The notes beneath the pieces were generated by a model that saw only the letters and a program-made list of their open reading frames with translations, made no database searches and was not told where the DNA came from. The translations under genes and the position numbers were made by a program. A DNA stretch of 64,000 nucleotides from UBA8106 sp964569695 (GTDB lineage: Bacteria; Acidobacteriota; Vicinamibacteria; Vicinamibacterales; UBA823), in contig CAZMUA010000014.1 in NCBI GenBank assembly GCA_964569695.1, positions 1 to 64,000 on the forward strand. Direction: 5' to 3'. Positions 60,704 to 64,000 of the stretch are shown piece after piece (within the stretch, counting starts at the first letter, position 1; each line of letters begins with the position of its first letter).

Positions 60704-61360
60704 CTAGTAACGTCGTTTTTGCTGCCGCAGAATATCGAACTGTGCGGTGTCGGCAATAGCCATTACTGCCATAATGCCTGCTTGCACAGGGTCACTTACA
60801 ACTAAATCCACGACATCGGGTACACTGCCAGCCATATTCAACGAGACGACCTTAACGTTTTGTTCACGGATTTCCTTGACTGCCTCGGCAATTTCGCCTC
60901 CCATAATTGCGCCAGCTAGCACAATAATATGCACGCGAGGTAGACGCACGACAGCCCTAACCGCGGCGCTCAATTCCTTCTCTCCAACTAGCGGAATCGT
61001 ATCAACCGATATCCTTTCGCCACGGATATTGTGCCGGTCAGCTTCCGAGATAGCGCCGACAGCGACTTGACCAACTTGAGCGCCGGCACCCATGATGATG
61101 ATACGCTTTCCGTAAATTGACGTCGACGACGAGGCCATTTCAACTGACCGCACAACGGATAGGGATTCAAGAGATTTCTTGATGGTTTCCGGAAGTCCGT
61201 CGGTGGTAAATTCTACCGATAATTGACGTAATTCATCTGAATGGGGCACGACCTCCAGCGAGGTAACGTTGATGTTTTCTTTTGCGAAAACCTCGGTGAC
61301 TTGGTTTAGTGCGCCAGGCTGGTCCGCTACGGTGATGAGGACTGCGTGTTCATCCGACAT
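60704..61360 (-). CDS. ACT-domain protein (DUF5612-like)
   Basis: A 218-residue cytoplasmic protein. Residues 5-75 form an ACT domain (VLITVADQPGALNQVTEVFAKENINV). Residues 80-215 form a Rossmann-like domain beginning KRIIIMGAGAQVGQVAVGAI. I associate this layout with DUF5612 proteins described mainly from methanogenic archaea. ACT domains usually bind amino acids. It lies 26 bases before the alpha/beta hydrolase gene's end on the same strand; function unknown. Confidence 0.75.
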   Translation of the reverse strand: MSDEHAVLITVADQPGALNQVTEVFAKENINVTSLEVVPHSDELRQLSVEFTTDGLPETIKKSLESLSVVRSVEMASSSTSIYGKRIIIMGAGAQVGQVAVGAISEADRHNIRGERISVDTIPLVGEKELSAAVRAVVRLPRVHIIVLAGAIMGGEIAEAVKEIREQNVKVVSLNMAGSVPDVVDLVVSDPVQAGIMAVMAIADTAQFDILRQQKRRY

Positions 61361-61386
61361 GAAAATTCGTGTATCTCACAAGATAG

Positions 61387-63411
61387 TCAGTGTTTCCCTA
61401 TCACCCAATCATAATGTACACCGGCCTGATTGATGATCTCCGGTAAGTCGACGGCTAGAAGATAACGCTTGTTTACCAGATCGAGTGCCGCCTGAGTAAT
61501 TCGTCCAACATAATCGTGCTTGTTTCGGTAGCGCTCTTCAATTGATAGCCGCGGATCTCCAGAATCCTCGCGTTCTGCTTTCGTACGTGCAAACACGAAG
61601 TAAGAACCAATTTCACTCGACAGACGATCTGCAGCGCCAATGCTCTCGTGCCGGTAATTCCATCCAGTTTGAGTGGCCAGCGGTACCACTAGTTCGGGCA
61701 TTCGGATACCGGCACGATCGTTCCCATCGGTGTCGACGGCCGGCACAAGTTGGATAAATGGTGCGCCAATTCTGGGTGGCTCATGTGCGACGATGCCTCG
61801 ATGCCAGTTGGGACCGAAATCAAGACGGAGTGCTGTTAGCGGTTCCCTCGGCAGACTGACATTAGGTAGATCAGGCCAACCAGTGTCCTCAGGTGATACG
61901 AGAGTCCCAGCATCAATGCGAGGGTAGAGACTCGGTGGCGGCTCGTGTTTTTCAACGATCCACGCATCAAGCGCTTTGAACAAAGCGCGTATCACAGGCG
62001 TGTAGGCCAAAATATTCATGGGTGCCTGACCGAGAAACACTTCATTTGAGTTCGGTTGAGGTGGAAAGCGTCCAAGGATGTGTGGTGCTGATGCAAGAAA
62101 GTATATTCGGCTTGTTGTCGTCGGATCGATATCGTACGAACCGGTCACGTCTGTATGAGTGAGCGATCCGGCGCGGTTGAAGTACTCCGAGTTAGTTAAT
62201 ACGTGAAACACTTTCGGCGTGGTGCCAGTTGCACCGGCTTGGCGCAGAAGACCATCACTCTGGCCTGTTACAGGGTCAGTAGTCGTCGCGTCAGTAAACG
62301 GAAACATGTCGACTGGGTAAAGAAAATTGAAGTGCTGTAATGCATCCCGAGAGGCTTGCCCAAATCGATGGTTGAATGAACCCCGACCTGCACCGCCAAC
62401 TTGATCGAATACGCCGTCAAAAACTTGAAGACCATCCTCGTTTTCATTGAAGCCTTGATACAGGAAATGTCTTAAAAAGCGGCCGCTCTGTGACACACCC
62501 CAGGCAAGTGCGTAGTTAATACCGGGTAATGGGTTCGCTTCACTCGTGTTGTACTTGAAGAAACTCACGATATCCCGTGTGCCGGCAAGCCCAGTGCCTA
62601 CAACGCGTGGATTTTGACTGAGATAGACCACATCATAAATTCGACCCGGCTCAAATCCGCCATCGAGTGCGACAACACCCGGTTCGGTAAATCGCCAGCT
62701 GTCACGCGGTATGATCTCGGGCGGATCGGTCGAGAGGTTTCGAACGGTCATCACATGCTCATCGCTTTCGGGATCGATCACAGAATAAGCTTGATGACCT
62801 CGGTCTGCGAGGAGGGCCGTCTCGGTCCTGGGACCGACGAAGTTACCACGGACCAAGCCCGTAATGGTCTCGTCACCATCGGTGGCAATTGGCATTGTCA
62901 TTCGCATCCGGCCTTCGGGTACGTCCCACTGCCAACCCATCCAGAGTAACGAAAACCCTTCACGCATCAGTGAACCATCACCAAACTCTTCCACCGTCAT
63001 TGGATCTGAGGAGCGCGGGGCTTTCTGAAATGTACGCAGGATTCGCTTGCTACCTCGATTGCCCACTTCGTAAAATAGCCGGCCGTTACCACGAGTCGGG
63101 TCGACAGGTTTCAGGAGGTAGAACTCTGCACTGAACTTGACGTCCCCATCAACATTTCTTGGTGCCAGAGGCAAGTCGACGATGATCTGATTCTGTGGTT
63201 GATCAGGATCTAAACGAAATTCAGCTATACCGATGAGCTTTTCGTAGGGACCAGCTAAGCCAAAAGCTTTACCGTTCGCGACGATTTCACGACGTTCAAT
63301 ACGTAAGCGGACTAGGCGGGCTTCCGCCATACTGGTTGCGACAATTAACCAGAGGACTGTTGTAGCAAGCGTTACTCGCATAATGCGCTTCTTGGTGGTG
63401 GAGCCATACAT
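61387..63411 (-). CDS. Exported alpha/beta-hydrolase-domain (Abhydrolase_10-like) protein
   Basis: About 674 residues with a signal peptide (KKR in the n-region, cleavage near MAEA). The family signature region has GLAGPYEKLIGIAEFRLDP near the start, YEVGNRGSKR, WGVSQSGRFLRHFLYQGFN (the nucleophile Ser in GVSQSG) and SLTHTDVTG. This large hydrolase family is of unknown substrate. ATG 63411 is chosen; GTG 63420 and ATG 63381 are in-frame options. It is divergent from the serine hydrolase at the window edge. Confidence 0.83.
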   Translation of the reverse strand: MYGSTTKKRIMRVTLATTVLWLIVATSMAEARLVRLRIERREIVANGKAFGLAGPYEKLIGIAEFRLDPDQPQNQIIVDLPLAPRNVDGDVKFSAEFYLLKPVDPTRGNGRLFYEVGNRGSKRILRTFQKAPRSSDPMTVEEFGDGSLMREGFSLLWMGWQWDVPEGRMRMTMPIATDGDETITGLVRGNFVGPRTETALLADRGHQAYSVIDPESDEHVMTVRNLSTDPPEIIPRDSWRFTEPGVVALDGGFEPGRIYDVVYLSQNPRVVGTGLAGTRDIVSFFKYNTSEANPLPGINYALAWGVSQSGRFLRHFLYQGFNENEDGLQVFDGVFDQVGGAGRGSFNHRFGQASRDALQHFNFLYPVDMFPFTDATTTDPVTGQSDGLLRQAGATGTTPKVFHVLTNSEYFNRAGSLTHTDVTGSYDIDPTTTSRIYFLASAPHILGRFPPQPNSNEVFLGQAPMNILAYTPVIRALFKALDAWIVEKHEPPPSLYPRIDAGTLVSPEDTGWPDLPNVSLPREPLTALRLDFGPNWHRGIVAHEPPRIGAPFIQLVPAVDTDGNDRAGIRMPELVVPLATQTGWNYRHESIGAADRLSSEIGSYFVFARTKAEREDSGDPRLSIEERYRNKHDYVGRITQAALDLVNKRYLLAVDLPEIINQAGVHYDWVIGKH

Positions 63412-63538
63412 TATTTCCACTGGAATACTATATCTCGCGGGGAGAATTTCGTATGTGATTCTTAGGTATGTCCGTGTTAAGGAACTCTGCAGTAAACTGT
63501 GCTTAGCGAGCGATTACACCTAGAAGGGAAAAGTTGCC

Positions 63539-64000
63539 ATGAAGACAAAACGATTTATTGCCAGTTGTTTTCTTACGGTTGTCTCCTGTTTATTGGTGCA
63601 GGGTGTCGTGTGGGCCCAGTCACAGCCCTACTATCCACCGGCAGGTTCATGGGAACGGAAAACACCTGAGGCGGTTGGTATGGATGCGGCACTGCTTGCT
63701 AAGGCCGTTGAATTTGCTATGACTCAGGAAACAAACAAGCCAATGGATTTTTCCGATCAGGAGCGAATTTTTGGTGAACCGCTTGGTCCGCTGCCAAAAC
63801 GGCGCGCCCATACCAACGGTCTTGTCCTTCGCCACGGTTATATCGTGGCGGAATTTGGTGAGACGACAAAAGTCGATCCCACTTATAGCGCAGCCAAGAG
63901 TTATCTATCGACGATTGCTGGACTGGCTGTTGATCAAGGGCTGATTGATAACGTGCATGATCCAGTTGGTAAGTACATCAAGGATGGAGGTTACGATTCG
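63539..64000 (+). CDS. Serine beta-lactamase-family hydrolase, 5' part only
   Basis: The first 154 codons run off the window end. AAGGGA lies ten bases before the ATG. A signal peptide ends near VVWAQ (residue 27). A class C beta-lactamase/esterase-type domain follows: GMDAALLAKAVEFA, then HTNGLVLRHGYIVAEFGE, and SAAKS, which fits the catalytic SxxK motif. Such proteins are exported esterases, D-amino peptidases or beta-lactamase-like enzymes; the rest of the active site is outside the window. Confidence 0.85.
   Translation, partial: MKTKRFIASCFLTVVSCLLVQGVVWAQSQPYYPPAGSWERKTPEAVGMDAALLAKAVEFAMTQETNKPMDFSDQERIFGEPLGPLPKRRAHTNGLVLRHGYIVAEFGETTKVDPTYSAAKSYLSTIAGLAVDQGLIDNVHDPVGKYIKDGGYDS

Noticed and set aside
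1..64000. rRNA, tRNA, CRISPR arrays, transposons, prophage or integrase genes
   Set aside because: I looked through the gaps and gene products and found no supporting sequence for any of these; gaps are short and genes are chromosomal housekeeping or secreted types.

Overview
The window looks like a piece of an Acidobacteriota chromosome, most like the Vicinamibacteria type. This is inferred from gene content: very large TonB-dependent receptors with an N-terminal carboxypeptidase-regulatory domain, CRTAC1/ASPIC-UnbV and TMTC-type proteins side by side, a DUF5916 outer-membrane protein, PD40/TolB-like propellers related to acidobacterial kinase tails, several secreted S9, M28 and GGT peptidases, and many Tat-exported metabolic enzymes. 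Coding density is high and base composition is moderate. I see no rRNA, tRNA, CRISPR array, insertion sequence, integrase or phage gene, so this reads as ordinary chromosome.

Layout. 1-5.5 kb: the tail of a HisC-like aminotransferase followed by a full Tat-exported paralog, an APC permease overlapping an ACMSD-type amidohydrolase, then on the minus strand a Tat-exported sarcosine-oxidase-like flavoprotein with a small cytochrome c. 5.6-9.3 kb: a small exported cupin, a secreted S9 peptidase, and a 600-base AT-rich divergent regulatory region. 9.3-19.6 kb: two TonB-dependent receptors (the first closed by a strong terminator), a secreted seven-repeat FG-GAP/UnbV protein, and a convergent TMTC-like membrane protein. 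19.6-26.4 kb: a sufBCDSUT operon on the minus strand followed by a lone TupA-like lipoprotein. 26.5-29.3 kb: a sodium:solute symporter with a small membrane partner, and a divergent VTT-domain protein. 29.4-36.0 kb: an aa3-type cytochrome c oxidase operon in the unusual order I-III-IV-x-y-II, and a convergent copper ATPase with an N-terminal YHS domain.

36.2-44.7 kb is the most unusual part. It is a same-strand run of glycerate 2-kinase, a SelA-like PLP enzyme, an exported flavodoxin, two FMN alpha-hydroxy-acid oxidase paralogs, a hydroxypyruvate-isomerase-like TIM barrel and a class V aminotransferase. Four of these carry clear Tat signals and one has a weaker Tat-like start. Both FMN enzymes appear to lack the usual active-site Gln/Tyr pair. 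The run may be an extracytoplasmic route for small hydroxy- or amino-acids that feeds glycerate to the cytoplasm. That reading is inference.

44.7-64 kb is a set of mostly secreted or membrane proteins: DUF5916 outer-membrane protein, gamma-glutamyltransferase, YccA/BI-1 protein, PdxH, a heme-motif Reeler-like protein with a Vgb-like propeller, ornithine-cyclodeaminase-like protein, PafA-like phosphatase overlapping a Ste24 protease, M28 peptidase, Spy/LTXXQ protein, a membrane-anchored PD40 propeller, an ACT/DUF5612 protein, an exported alpha/beta hydrolase, and the start of a serine beta-lactamase-family hydrolase cut by the window edge.
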